From Chromatocurvus sp046260765 (GTDB lineage Bacteria; Pseudomonadota; Gammaproteobacteria; Pseudomonadales; Halieaceae): a DNA stretch of 64,000 bases. The DNA is taken from positions 1 through 64,000 of the forward strand of contig JBHEOO010000001.1 in assembly GCA_046260765.1 (NCBI GenBank). The letters are read 5' to 3'. Below, in pieces: positions 44,175 through 52,615 of the stretch; position 1 is the stretch's first letter, and the number at the start of each line of letters is the position of its first letter. The translations under genes and the position numbers were made by a program. The notes below the pieces were generated by a model that saw only the letters and a program-made list of their open reading frames with translations, did no database searches and was not told the DNA's origin.

Positions 44175-44217
44175 ATGCAATGTTTTGCATAAGGTAGGAT
44201 GACGGTGCATCATGCAC
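44175..44217. promoter_or_regulatory. Two inverted repeats between nitronate monooxygenase and padR genes
   Basis: ATGCAA-TGTT-TTGCAT (44175-44190) and GTGCAT-C-ATGCAC (44205-44217) are both perfect inverted repeats sharing the TGCA core. They sit in the 128-bp gap between divergent genes, where a PadR repressor would control both directions. Binding by this PadR protein is inference. Confidence 0.5.
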
Positions 44218-44245
44218 ACTGGTTCAAACACGCGGAAAACGCCGT

Positions 44246-44797
44246 ATGGCACTCTCACACGCCATCATGACAGCGCTGATCGAGGACGAGATGTCGGGCT
44301 ATGAGCTCGCCAAGGCCTTCGATGCATCGCTGGGTTTTTTCTGGCACGCCTCGCACCAGCAGATCTATCAGGAACTGCGCAAGCTGGCCGACAAAGGCTG
44401 GCTCTGCCAGCGCAGGGTCTCGCAGCAGGGCAAGCCGGACAAGCAGCTGTATGCCTTGACCGCCGCTGGCAGGGATGTGCTGGATGACTGGGTGTTTGAC
44501 ACCAGCCGGGTGCGTGAAAGCAAGGATGACCTGCTGGTGAAGCTGTACAACCTGTCCGATGAAAACCTGCCGCACCTGCGCGCAGAGATGGAGGCGCGGC
44601 GGGAGCATATGATGAGACGGCTGTTCCTGTATGAGCGCATTCGCCGCCGCCACTATGCAGACCCGGATACCTTGCCCCTGCGACGCAAAGGTGTCTTCCT
44701 GGCGCTGCTCGCCGGCATTCGCCACGGCGAGCAGTATCTTGCCTGGTGTGACGAGTCGCTGCGCCTGCTCGCGGACGTGCGGTCGCCTGTTGCATAA
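44246..44797 (+). CDS. PadR-family transcriptional regulator
   Basis: The 183-residue protein has a PadR winged helix in the first 90 residues (AIMTALIEDEMSGYELAKAF, ASHQQIYQELRKLADKGWL, KQLYALTAAGRDVL) and the C-terminal helical Vir_act_alpha_C dimerisation domain. PadR proteins repress detoxification genes and release DNA on ligand binding. Its likely target is the divergent nitronate monooxygenase gene and itself. Confidence 0.9.
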   Translation: MALSHAIMTALIEDEMSGYELAKAFDASLGFFWHASHQQIYQELRKLADKGWLCQRRVSQQGKPDKQLYALTAAGRDVLDDWVFDTSRVRESKDDLLVKLYNLSDENLPHLRAEMEARREHMMRRLFLYERIRRRHYADPDTLPLRRKGVFLALLAGIRHGEQYLAWCDESLRLLADVRSPVA

Positions 44798-44833
44798 TGC
44801 GGCTTTGCGACCAGCTTCCGCTCAGCGAGACCT

Positions 44834-46498
44834 ATGTACCTGCAGTACTTTGGCCTGCGTGAGGCCCCGTTCTCCATAGCGGTCAACCCGCGCTATCTGT
44901 TCATGAGCCACCGTCACCGCGATGCCCTCGCGCATCTGCTCTACGGGGTTGGCGCCGGTGGTGCGTTTGTGGTGCTGACGGGTGAGGTTGGTACGGGCAA
45001 GACGACCATCACTCGTTGCCTGCTGGAACAGCTGCCGGACAATGTGGACATCGCGGTTGTTCTCAATCCCGCACTCAGCGCCACGGAGCTGCTGGCCAGC
45101 GTATGCGATGAGCTGGATATCGAGTATCTCGACGGAGCGGCGACGCTGAAGATGCTGACAGACCGGCTGCACCGCTATCTGCTGGACAACCACGCCCGGG
45201 GTCACAAGACAGTGCTGCTTATCGACGAGGCACAGCATCTGGGCGTGGACGTGCTGGAGCAGATACGCCTGCTGACCAACCTTGAGACGAACAGCGAGAA
45301 GCTGTTGCACATCATCCTCATCGGCCAGCCCGAACTGGCGACCATGCTGCGTCTCCCCGAGCTGCGTCAGCTTAATCAGCGCGTAACGGCGCGTTTCAAC
45401 CTCGAGCCGCTGAATCGTAAGGAAACGGCGGCGTACATTCGCCACAGGCTGCAGATTGCGGGGCTGGCGCCGGGGACCGAACTCTTTCCTCCTGCGGTGG
45501 TGCGCGGTATTTACCGACATAGCCGCGGGGTGCCGCGGGTGATCAACCTGCTCTGTGACAGGCTGTTGCTCGGGGCTTATGGCCGTCGGGCAACGCGGGT
45601 AAGCCCGCGGCTGCTGCGCGCGGCTGTCAGCGAAGTCACGGGCGAGGGTGCCGCTGACACTGTGCGGCAAAGGCGTCTCGGCTGGGCCATAGCCATACCG
45701 GCGCTTGTCGCTGCGACAGCTACGCTGCTGTGGTGGCTGGCGCCCGTCAGTCAGTCCGGTGATGCGCGTGCCCCAGTCATGGCCGAAGTGATTGAAGACA
45801 GGGCGCCGGCGTCGCAGCCCGGCGATCGAGAAGCATCGTTGCCCGACGCGCTTTCCGGAATCGTGTTGCATGATCGTCAGGTGGCGCTGTCGGCACTCTG
45901 GTCTCTGTATGCCGACGCACCGATACCGGCGGTACCCTGCCGCGATGACACCAGCAGACGCGTTCGCTGCGTCAGCGCGCGTGCTGAAACCTGGCAGGAA
46001 CTGCAGGCGCTGCGTCACCCGCTGGTGCTGTATCTTGTTTCCTCACAGCATCAGGCTTTGGCCGCGGTTGTGATTGCCATGGAAGCAGATGTCGCCGTGC
46101 TTGCCACGGGGAATGGCGTTGAGAAGGTTGATCTGGCGGCGTTGGCGCCCCTGTGGCGCGGCGATTACCGGTATTTCTGGCAGGCGCCGACAGCGTTCGA
46201 GCGGGTTCTGGGTCCGGGCGATAAGGGCGCTGCGGTTGCTGAGGTGGCGGAGCTGTTCGCAGTGCTTGACGCTCAGGCACAGCCCCTGACCACGGATCGC
46301 TATTCATCGCGGCTGGAGCAGCGAGTCAGGCTGTTTCAGCGCACTCATGGCTTGAATGACGATGGGCTCGTTGGAGAGCAGACGCTGCGTCAACTGAACC
46401 GCATGGCAGGGAATCTCCCCAGGGTTGAGGCGCTTCATGCGCGCATGGATGTCCTGAGGAAACGCGGTGCCTGGCCGCTGGCCCAGGCAATCAACTGA
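44834..46498 (+). CDS. gspA: GspA/ExeA-like AAA ATPase with peptidoglycan-binding region
   Basis: GspA with GspB helps the type II secretion secretin assemble through peptidoglycan. The 554-residue protein starts M-Y-L-Q-Y-F-G-L-R-E-A-P-F-S-I, has an AAA domain with Walker A GEVGTGKTT at residues 50-58 and Walker B LLIDEAQHL, one membrane helix near 285-305 (IAIPALVAATATLLWWLAP), a periplasmic linker and a C-terminal peptidoglycan-binding domain (LEQRVRLFQRTHGLNDDGLV, G-E-Q-T-L-R-Q-L-N). It is followed 11 bases later by gspB. The rest of the secretion operon is not in the window. Confidence 0.88.
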   Translation: MYLQYFGLREAPFSIAVNPRYLFMSHRHRDALAHLLYGVGAGGAFVVLTGEVGTGKTTITRCLLEQLPDNVDIAVVLNPALSATELLASVCDELDIEYLDGAATLKMLTDRLHRYLLDNHARGHKTVLLIDEAQHLGVDVLEQIRLLTNLETNSEKLLHIILIGQPELATMLRLPELRQLNQRVTARFNLEPLNRKETAAYIRHRLQIAGLAPGTELFPPAVVRGIYRHSRGVPRVINLLCDRLLLGAYGRRATRVSPRLLRAAVSEVTGEGAADTVRQRRLGWAIAIPALVAATATLLWWLAPVSQSGDARAPVMAEVIEDRAPASQPGDREASLPDALSGIVLHDRQVALSALWSLYADAPIPAVPCRDDTSRRVRCVSARAETWQELQALRHPLVLYLVSSQHQALAAVVIAMEADVAVLATGNGVEKVDLAALAPLWRGDYRYFWQAPTAFERVLGPGDKGAAVAEVAELFAVLDAQAQPLTTDRYSSRLEQRVRLFQRTHGLNDDGLVGEQTLRQLNRMAGNLPRVEALHARMDVLRKRGAWPLAQAIN

Positions 46499-46509
46499 GG
46501 AAGTCGCGC

Positions 46510-47358
46510 ATGTCATTTATTCTCGATGCGCTGGAGCGCTCGCGACAGGAGCGGGATGTCGCCGACAGCGGTCCCGACCTGTCCTGCGCCGTGGGCTACC
46601 CGGGTAAGGGGGAGGGACGTTCCCCCTGGGTGCCTGTCCTCCTGACGGGCTCAGGTCTGGCCTTGGTTCTGGCGCTGATTGTGATCGTCTGGCTATTCGT
46701 CAGCCGGCCGGAAGAGATGAGCGTTGGTGATGAGCAGGGGTTTGGTGAAGAGCAGGGCATTGGTGAAGAGCAGGCCACTGCAACTGCCGCTTCTGTTTCA
46801 TTCACCGTCAGCCCCCCGCTACCACTGCCGATTGCGCCTGGCTTGCGTCTGACAGAGGTGCAGGCGGCACCAGAAATTCCGGTAGTGACTGATTCGGCTG
46901 AGGCTGTGGGCGATCTGTATCGCGCGGCGCAGGCTGCGGAGACTGCGGAGACTGCGGAGACTGTGGAGGTTGCTGAGACTGCGGAGGTTGCTGAGACTGC
47001 GCAGGTAGCTGCGGAGCGGCGAAGCGACACACCGGTTAGCGCCGCATCTGTCGATATTGACGCCATGGTTGCGCAGGCCGAGGCGGCTCTTGACAGCCTG
47101 GATCTCGCCGCACACCCGGCGCCGATGCTTGAGGCGCTCTCGCAGACGCTCCGGGATGGAATACCCACGCTCATGTATTCGCAGCATGACTATCGCAGCA
47201 GCGGTGAGTCCGCGGTTTTCATCAACCGCGAGCGCCATCGGGAAGGTGACAATATTGGTGGTGTCCGCGTGCAGGAAATACTGCCCGACTCTGTCATCCT
47301 CAGCTACCGTGGCACCGAGTTTCGACTAAAGGCACTCAACAGCTGGGTGAACCTGTAG
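46510..47358 (+). CDS. gspB: General secretion pathway protein GspB
   Basis: The 282-residue protein starts with the GspB signature M-S-F-I-L-D-A-L-E-R-S, has one membrane helix at about residues 42-65, a low-complexity acidic/Ala-rich periplasmic linker with two tandem repeats, and a conserved C-terminal GspB domain (TLMYSQHDYRSSGESAVFIN, G-V-R-V-Q-E-I-L-P-D-S-V-I-L-S). It pairs with GspA to anchor the type II secretin. Confidence 0.88.
   Translation: MSFILDALERSRQERDVADSGPDLSCAVGYPGKGEGRSPWVPVLLTGSGLALVLALIVIVWLFVSRPEEMSVGDEQGFGEEQGIGEEQATATAASVSFTVSPPLPLPIAPGLRLTEVQAAPEIPVVTDSAEAVGDLYRAAQAAETAETAETVEVAETAEVAETAQVAAERRSDTPVSAASVDIDAMVAQAEAALDSLDLAAHPAPMLEALSQTLRDGIPTLMYSQHDYRSSGESAVFINRERHREGDNIGGVRVQEILPDSVILSYRGTEFRLKALNSWVNL
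46723..46776. repeat. 18-bp tandem repeat, three copies, in gspB
   Basis: Three units of the form (G/T/A)TTGGTGAAGAGCAGG(G/C)C run in frame and encode a G-E-E-Q-G type repeat just after the membrane helix of GspB. Confidence 0.75.
46936..47007. repeat. 9-bp tandem repeat, eight copies, in gspB
   Basis: Eight in-frame 9-base units based on GCGGAGACT encode an A-E-T / A-E-V repeat in the periplasmic linker of GspB. The first three are identical and the others differ by one to three bases. Confidence 0.8.
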
Positions 47359-47364
47359 CGGCCG

Positions 47365-48879
47365 TTATCTGATATCGAGGGTGAGGTCCAGCTTGCGGAA
47401 CATGCGCTGCTCCTGATCCAGCTCCTGCATGGTCTGAGGATGCTGTTCCAGCCAGCCATCCGGGAAGCCCAGCCTGAGAACGGCGTCGCCCGCTTCGATA
47501 CTGAAGTCGGGCAGCTCCTCCAGCTGCTCTACGTACTTGAACAGCGACGCCAGGCGGATAATCGCCAGCATGCGCTGCAGGCGCCGCCGTTCCGGCGTTC
47601 CGACTTCATCAAACAGTTCTCTGCGCACCTTGCCGCGATGTCCGGCAACCAGGAGCGCCATGTTCACCTGCTCACCCTGGGAGAATCCCGCCATGTCCGA
47701 GTTGCGCAGCAGGTAGGCGCCGTGGCGATGGAAGTGCTTGTGTGAAATGGACATGCCAATCTCGTGGGTGCGCGCGGCGCGGTGCAGCAGATCGCCGTCT
47801 GTCTGCGTGAGCTGCCAGGGCACGGCTGTTGCCATGAACAGCATCTGCGCCCGCCGAGCCACAATGGTCGCGGTGTCGTCGTCGACTGCATAGCGCTGCA
47901 TCATCGCGTTTACCGAGCGTTCGCGGACATCCTCGTGCTGCAGGCGGCCCATGAGGTCGTAGAGCACGCCCTCGCGCAGTGCGCCCTTCGATGTTCGCAT
48001 GTTGTCTATTTCCAGCACATCGAACAGCGCCTCGGCGATGGCGACACCGGCGGCGATGACGGAGCGTCGGGACTCGCTGAGCCCGGTCAGCGTGAGACTG
48101 TCGAAATCCTTGGACTGCAGCAGCTGTTTGCGCAGGTTTTGCAGTGCCTTGCGGGTAATGCCATCATTACACCAGTTGTTGGCATTGGCGATGGCTTCGA
48201 TCGCCTGCAGTGTGCCTGAGGACCCCACGGATTCGGACCAGTGGCGTGAGCGAAAGCTCTTGCGGATGTGGGAGACTTCAACGCAGGCGCGATCGTAGGC
48301 GCGCTTGAATGATGCTTTGGTCAGCTTGCCGTCGGCGAAAAAACGATCCGTGTAGGAAACGCAGCCCATCTGCAGGCTTTCCAGCCGGCGGGGCTCGAAC
48401 TTTTCGCCGATGACAAATTCCGTGCTGCCACCCCCGATATCCACCACCAGTCGCGCCGCGGCGTCATCGGCAAGGGTATGGGCGACGCCGAGATATACCA
48501 GGCGCGCTTCCTCGCGCCCGTAGATCACATCCACCGGGCAGTTGAGTATGCGCCTTGCGGGTTCGGTGAAGTCGCGCCGGTTGCGGGCACGGCGCAGTGC
48601 ATTGGTGCCGACGACCCGGATACGTTCAGTCTCAACGCTCTGCAGCACCTGAGAGAAGCGTGACAGGCAGTCGAGGCCACGCTGGATGGCGTCGTACGAC
48701 AGGCGGTTGTCTTTCAGGCCCGCGCCTAGCTGCACCTTCTCCGAAAGAATCTGTATCGGCCGCATTTCGCCATGTTCGATACGCGCAACAATCAGGTGAA
48801 AGGAATTGCTGCCGATATCCAGCGCCGCGAGCTGGCTACCGTCCGGCAGCGGGTTTGCTGCGGGCGTCGGGTCTTTCAT
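47365..48879 (-). CDS. ppx: Exopolyphosphatase / Ppx-GppA phosphatase
   Basis: Ppx removes terminal phosphates from polyphosphate (GppA relatives hydrolyse pppGpp). The 504-residue protein has the actin-like ATPase fold with A-A-L-D-I-G-S-N-S-F-H, VVGTNALRRARN, VYLGVAHTL and V-V-D-I-G-G-G-S-T-E-F, and an HD-like C-terminal domain (H-E-I-G-M-S-I-S-H-K-H-F-H-R-H). Length is in the Ppx range. Its ATG overlaps the alr stop by four bases, so it is the last gene of the D-amino-acid operon. Confidence 0.92.
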   Translation of the reverse strand: MKDPTPAANPLPDGSQLAALDIGSNSFHLIVARIEHGEMRPIQILSEKVQLGAGLKDNRLSYDAIQRGLDCLSRFSQVLQSVETERIRVVGTNALRRARNRRDFTEPARRILNCPVDVIYGREEARLVYLGVAHTLADDAAARLVVDIGGGSTEFVIGEKFEPRRLESLQMGCVSYTDRFFADGKLTKASFKRAYDRACVEVSHIRKSFRSRHWSESVGSSGTLQAIEAIANANNWCNDGITRKALQNLRKQLLQSKDFDSLTLTGLSESRRSVIAAGVAIAEALFDVLEIDNMRTSKGALREGVLYDLMGRLQHEDVRERSVNAMMQRYAVDDDTATIVARRAQMLFMATAVPWQLTQTDGDLLHRAARTHEIGMSISHKHFHRHGAYLLRNSDMAGFSQGEQVNMALLVAGHRGKVRRELFDEVGTPERRRLQRMLAIIRLASLFKYVEQLEELPDFSIEAGDAVLRLGFPDGWLEQHPQTMQELDQEQRMFRKLDLTLDIR

Positions 48880-49958
48880 GCGCTGACCTCGCGCGGCACG
48901 CGTGCCGGCATGCGTGTGACCAGTTCGTAGCCAATCGTGCTGGCGTGGCGGGCGACTTCGCCCACGGGCAGCCCCTCGCCCCAGAGGGTGACCGGGTCAC
49001 CGACGTGCACTGGCGCGAGACCGGTCACATCCACTGTGAGCATGTCCATGGAAACCCGACCCACCAGTGGCACACGCTGTCCGTTGACCAGCACCGGCGT
49101 GCCGTTAGCGGCCGTGCGCGGATAGCCGTCGCCGTAGCCTACGGTGACTGTCGCAATGCGTGACGGGCGTGCTGCCCGCCAGGTGGCGCCATAGCCGACT
49201 GCATCCCCAGCCGCGATATCGCGAACACCTATGACAGTTGATTCCAACGTCATGACCGGTTTCAGTGCAGCTGCCTGTGGCAGTTGCTCGGCAAAGGGTG
49301 AGTCGCCGTAAAGCATGTAGCCCGGGCGGATCCAGTCCAGGTGGGTTTCCGGCCACGCAAGGACGGCAGGTGAGTTGGCGGCGCTGCGCATGCAGTCAAG
49401 GTCATTGCAGGTGGCCAGAAAGCGGGCGAGTTGATCCCGGGTCTCAGGCTGGTTCAGTTCGTCGGCGCGTGAAAAATGCGTGCACAGCACCGTGTCCGGG
49501 CCTGCATTGGGTGTGTCTCGCAACGCCTCCAGGAATGCGGGTGCGCGCTCGGGTGCGATACCCAGCCGATGCATGCCGGTATCTACTTTCAGCCAGCAGG
49601 TGACCGGTTGTGGCACCGTGGCGTCGCACAGCCAGCGCAGCTGCTCGTCGCAGGTCAGCATGATCCATGCGCCGATGGCGGCGGCCTCGGCTAGCTCCGA
49701 CGCCTCGAAAACACCTTCGAGAAGAAGAACGGGACGCCGGATGCCGCTGTCCCGTAGTCGCACCGCTTCCTCCAGCGACGCGACGGCGAAGGCTGCCACG
49801 CAGTCATCCAGAGCGTTGGCGACGGATTCGGCGCCGTGGCCGTAACCGTTTGCCTTGACCACCGCCATCAGGCGGGAGGCGGGAGCAAGCCCGGCGGCTA
49901 TCGCGGCGTTGTGGCGCAGGTGGTGCAGATTGATCCTTGCGCGGGTGGGGCGAGTCAT
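48876..49958 (-). CDS. alr: Alanine racemase
   Basis: Alr interconverts L- and D-alanine using PLP. The 360-residue protein has the PLP lysine Lys35 in VVKANGYGHG, a conserved S-R-A-D-E, R-P-G-Y-M-L-Y-G, and the C-terminal V-G-Y-G-D-G-Y-P-R with M-D-M-L for the second catalytic region. It starts at the ATG at 49958, sharing one base with the dat stop, and overlaps ppx. In this operon it can supply D-alanine to, or drain it from, the aminotransferase. Confidence 0.95.
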   Translation of the reverse strand: MTRPTRARINLHHLRHNAAIAAGLAPASRLMAVVKANGYGHGAESVANALDDCVAAFAVASLEEAVRLRDSGIRRPVLLLEGVFEASELAEAAAIGAWIMLTCDEQLRWLCDATVPQPVTCWLKVDTGMHRLGIAPERAPAFLEALRDTPNAGPDTVLCTHFSRADELNQPETRDQLARFLATCNDLDCMRSAANSPAVLAWPETHLDWIRPGYMLYGDSPFAEQLPQAAALKPVMTLESTVIGVRDIAAGDAVGYGATWRAARPSRIATVTVGYGDGYPRTAANGTPVLVNGQRVPLVGRVSMDMLTVDVTGLAPVHVGDPVTLWGEGLPVGEVARHASTIGYELVTRMPARVPREVSA

Positions 49959-50815
49959 CAGTAATCGTAGCGGTGCGCCGCGAACAGACCCTGCGCCACG
50001 GCCCAGACGTCGCCGACCTCACCGCTACCGACCGGCTTGTCATCAATTATCGTCACAGGCGCAATCTCCTTGCTGGAGCTGGTGATCCACACCTCATCTG
50101 CCTGGAGCAGCTCCGCAACCGTCACTACGCGTTCCTCGACGGAAATGTCGCTGTGCCGGCGCAGCATGTCCAGCAGCATGAGCCGCGTAATGCCCGGCAG
50201 TTTCTGGTTGTCCAGCGGCGGGGTGGCTACTGCGCCGTTGCGAACAACGAATACATTGCACGCGGCGGCTTCCGTAACCTCTCCATCGCTGTTGTACAGA
50301 ATTGTCTCCTGCGCGCCCGCCGCGTGTCCCTGCTGGTAGTGCATCACGTTGCCTAGCAGCGCGGTCGATTTTATGTGGCATCGCTTCCAGCGCAGGTCTT
50401 CGGCGGTGCTTACCTTATAGGGTTTGACCCGGTTCTTGTCGGCCACCGGAGGTGGCGGAATCTCGAAGGTAAAGCCGAAGCAGGTGGCGTCGACTGATGT
50501 CGGGTAGGCATGATGGCGCTTGCTGTCCGCGCCGCGGCTGACATGCAGATAAACGCCGAGATTCCCTGAACCGTTGCGCTGCACCAGCTGTTCGACGATA
50601 TCCCGCCAGGCGGTCTCGTCCATATCCGTGCGAATCTCAAGTTCAGCCAGACCATCGCGCATACGCTGCATGTGCGGGCCGAAACCCACAAGCTGGCCAT
50701 CGTAAGAGGGAATGACTTCGTAAATGCCATCGCCAAACAGGAAGCCCCGGTCCATTGGCGATATGCGGGCTTCACTCATCGGCAGGAAGTCACCGTTAAG
50801 GTAGACGGATGTCAT
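49958..50815 (-). CDS. dat: D-amino-acid aminotransferase
   Basis: This fold-type IV PLP enzyme moves the amino group between D-alanine and 2-oxoglutarate, giving D-glutamate and pyruvate. The 285-residue protein has the N-terminal DRGFLFGDGIYEVIP, the PLP lysine Lys149 in R-C-H-I-K-S, and G-E-V-T-E-A-A-A-C-N-V-F. Branched-chain aminotransferase and aminodeoxychorismate lyase are relatives; the length, the H-I-K-S motif and the adjacent alr favour the D-amino-acid enzyme. It starts at the ATG at 50815, 25 bases after the DUF4392 gene, with GAGG upstream. Confidence 0.88.
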   Translation of the reverse strand: MTSVYLNGDFLPMSEARISPMDRGFLFGDGIYEVIPSYDGQLVGFGPHMQRMRDGLAELEIRTDMDETAWRDIVEQLVQRNGSGNLGVYLHVSRGADSKRHHAYPTSVDATCFGFTFEIPPPPVADKNRVKPYKVSTAEDLRWKRCHIKSTALLGNVMHYQQGHAAGAQETILYNSDGEVTEAAACNVFVVRNGAVATPPLDNQKLPGITRLMLLDMLRRHSDISVEERVVTVAELLQADEVWITSSSKEIAPVTIIDDKPVGSGEVGDVWAVAQGLFAAHRYDY

Positions 50816-50840
50816 CGTTACTGTGCCTCAATCTGTGCTT

Positions 50841-51677
50841 TCACCAGGGGTCCGCCGTGAGGCGCTGTAGCTGAGCAATGACCGACTCGCCTTCGGCGGC
50901 GTCAAGTCCATCTTCAGTCAGTGTGTTTTCGCGGCTGACGCCGTCCACGCTGCCACGACTCGACAGGTAGGCAAGAATCGCCCGCGGCTGGATGTCTGCA
51001 AGCAGCTCACGCCCGGACCAGAGTCCCAGGTAGGCTATGATGCCATAGGCGCCCCAATTGGACACGTCCGCGACCAGGAGTTCATCGCAGGTTGTGGCCG
51101 AGCCGATGATATCCAGTTCACCGATGATGTCGGCGACATTACCCATGCCGATCTCGTTGCCGCCGTCGCCGACGGCGATCGTCGGGCAGTCTGCCTGTTC
51201 CAGATACGGATCGAAAATACCGCAGTCAGCGCTGATATCCTCGCCGCGCATATTGTAATAGGCGCCATCCGCTGCACGTCCGGGTCTCTCTATGGAAACG
51301 ATGGTATCCGGGGTAGTCTGAGCGAGACGCCGCGCGGCTTCTTTGCGGGCGGCTTCCTGAGTGAACGCGAGAAGGGGAAGAACACGAAAATCATTCGATA
51401 GTTCCCGACACAGAGGCTCGGCGCACACCAGCCAACACTGGGCTCCCAGCCCCTCGAGGCTGCGATAGAGTGCGATAGAGCCGACAGGCCCATCGGTTTC
51501 GAAGGTGCCGGCAACCGGGAATCCCGTGCCGATCATCACGCGCCGACTGCGGTATAGCTGCTTGGCGGCGCGCTTTACGTAACCCGCTTTCAGGGCAGCG
51601 CGCACCCGCGCCATCCCGCGAAGATCACGTGCCACCAGCAGCGCCTCGACCGCCTCGTCAAAAGCGTCGCTTGTCAT
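50841..51677 (-). CDS. DUF4392 protein, like the C-terminal half of D-glutamate cyclase
   Basis: The 278-residue protein matches DUF4392, which in mammals is the C-terminal domain of the mitochondrial D-glutamate cyclase DGLUCY. Visible blocks are M-I-G-T-G-F-P-V, ETDGPVGSIALYRSLEGLGA, G-D-G-G-N-E-I-G-M-G-N-V and T-T-C-D-E-L-L-V-A-D-V-S-N-W-G. The ATG at 51677 overlaps the pxpC stop by four bases. With the DUF1445 gene at the start of the same operon, the two halves of DGLUCY are present as separate genes. The cyclase role in bacteria is inferred from the mammalian fusion; no catalytic residue is assigned. Confidence 0.78.
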   Translation of the reverse strand: MTSDAFDEAVEALLVARDLRGMARVRAALKAGYVKRAAKQLYRSRRVMIGTGFPVAGTFETDGPVGSIALYRSLEGLGAQCWLVCAEPLCRELSNDFRVLPLLAFTQEAARKEAARRLAQTTPDTIVSIERPGRAADGAYYNMRGEDISADCGIFDPYLEQADCPTIAVGDGGNEIGMGNVADIIGELDIIGSATTCDELLVADVSNWGAYGIIAYLGLWSGRELLADIQPRAILAYLSSRGSVDGVSRENTLTEDGLDAAEGESVIAQLQRLTADPW

Positions 51678-52615
51678 AATCGGTATTCCTGAAGTTGCCG
51701 GCTGGCTTCAAAGACCTGTGCAAGCTGCAGCGCATTGTGCGCACCGTGCTGGCTGATCGGCGTGAAGTAGACAGGCGCACCGGGAGTCTGCTGCGCCAGC
51801 TGTGCGCAGTCCAGCGACAGCGCAGAGCCGATTTTCGGGTAGCCGCCGATGGTCTGACGGTCGTTGAGGAGTACGATGGGTTGTCCGTCCGGCGGTATCT
51901 GGATCGCGCCCTGGCAGATGCCCTCGGAGAGTATGCCCTCGATGTCGCAGCCGATGGCAGGTCCCTCGAGTCGGTAGCCCATGCGATCGGCGCGCTGGCT
52001 GACGCTGAACGGGCAGGCGTAGAACCGACGCTGCTGCAGGCTGGGGAAGTGCGCTTCCTGGTAACCGGGCACAACCCGCAGTGTCACGCCTCGAGGATAG
52101 CGGGGCTGCTGGCCGGGCGGCAGGCGAAGCGGGGCGCGCTCTTTAACGACGCCGCAGGGCAGCACATCGCCCGCTTTGAGCCGATTACCATCGAGACCGC
52201 CGAGACCCTCGCGCACCACGGTCGCACAGCTGCCGAATACCGCCGCAATCTGGAAGCCGTCCGCGACGCCGAGATAGGCGCGGCAGCCGGATTCAGTGTG
52301 TCCCAGCGCTATGCGATCGCCCGCGGCGACCTGCAGAACCTGCCAGCGCGGTCGCTCGTTACCGTTGATGCTCAGCGGCACAGGGGCGCCGGTAACGCAG
52401 ATCCAGGTGTCGACGCCAGCCTCGATTTCCAGTCCACCAAGCGTTACTTCGACTGTGGCAGCGTCCGCGCTGTTCTGCAGTAGCCGGTTGCACAGCGAGT
52501 GAGCCTGGGGGTCCACTGGACCGCCATCGGTCAGGCCAAAGCGATAGTAGCCCCGGCGACCGCCATCCTGAATCAGGCTGAGTATGCCGGGTGAGCGTAT
52601 TTCCATGCCGCTCAC
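51674..52615 (-). CDS. pxpC: 5-oxoprolinase subunit PxpC (KipA-like, biotin-dependent carboxyltransferase family)
   Basis: PxpC is one of three proteins of the prokaryotic ATP-dependent 5-oxoprolinase, which opens 5-oxoproline to glutamate. The 313-residue protein has the KipA/AHS2 fold: S-P-G-I-L-S-L-I-Q-D-G-G-R-R-G-Y, G-P-V-D-P-Q-A-H-S-L-C-N, and a late IPPDGQPIVLLNDRQTIGGY-P motif. The GTG at 52615 has GGAGG six bases upstream and overlaps the pxpB stop; an ATG at 52606 is also in frame. It overlaps the DUF4392 gene by four bases. Confidence 0.92.
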   Translation of the reverse strand: MSGMEIRSPGILSLIQDGGRRGYYRFGLTDGGPVDPQAHSLCNRLLQNSADAATVEVTLGGLEIEAGVDTWICVTGAPVPLSINGNERPRWQVLQVAAGDRIALGHTESGCRAYLGVADGFQIAAVFGSCATVVREGLGGLDGNRLKAGDVLPCGVVKERAPLRLPPGQQPRYPRGVTLRVVPGYQEAHFPSLQQRRFYACPFSVSQRADRMGYRLEGPAIGCDIEGILSEGICQGAIQIPPDGQPIVLLNDRQTIGGYPKIGSALSLDCAQLAQQTPGAPVYFTPISQHGAHNALQLAQVFEASRQLQEYRL

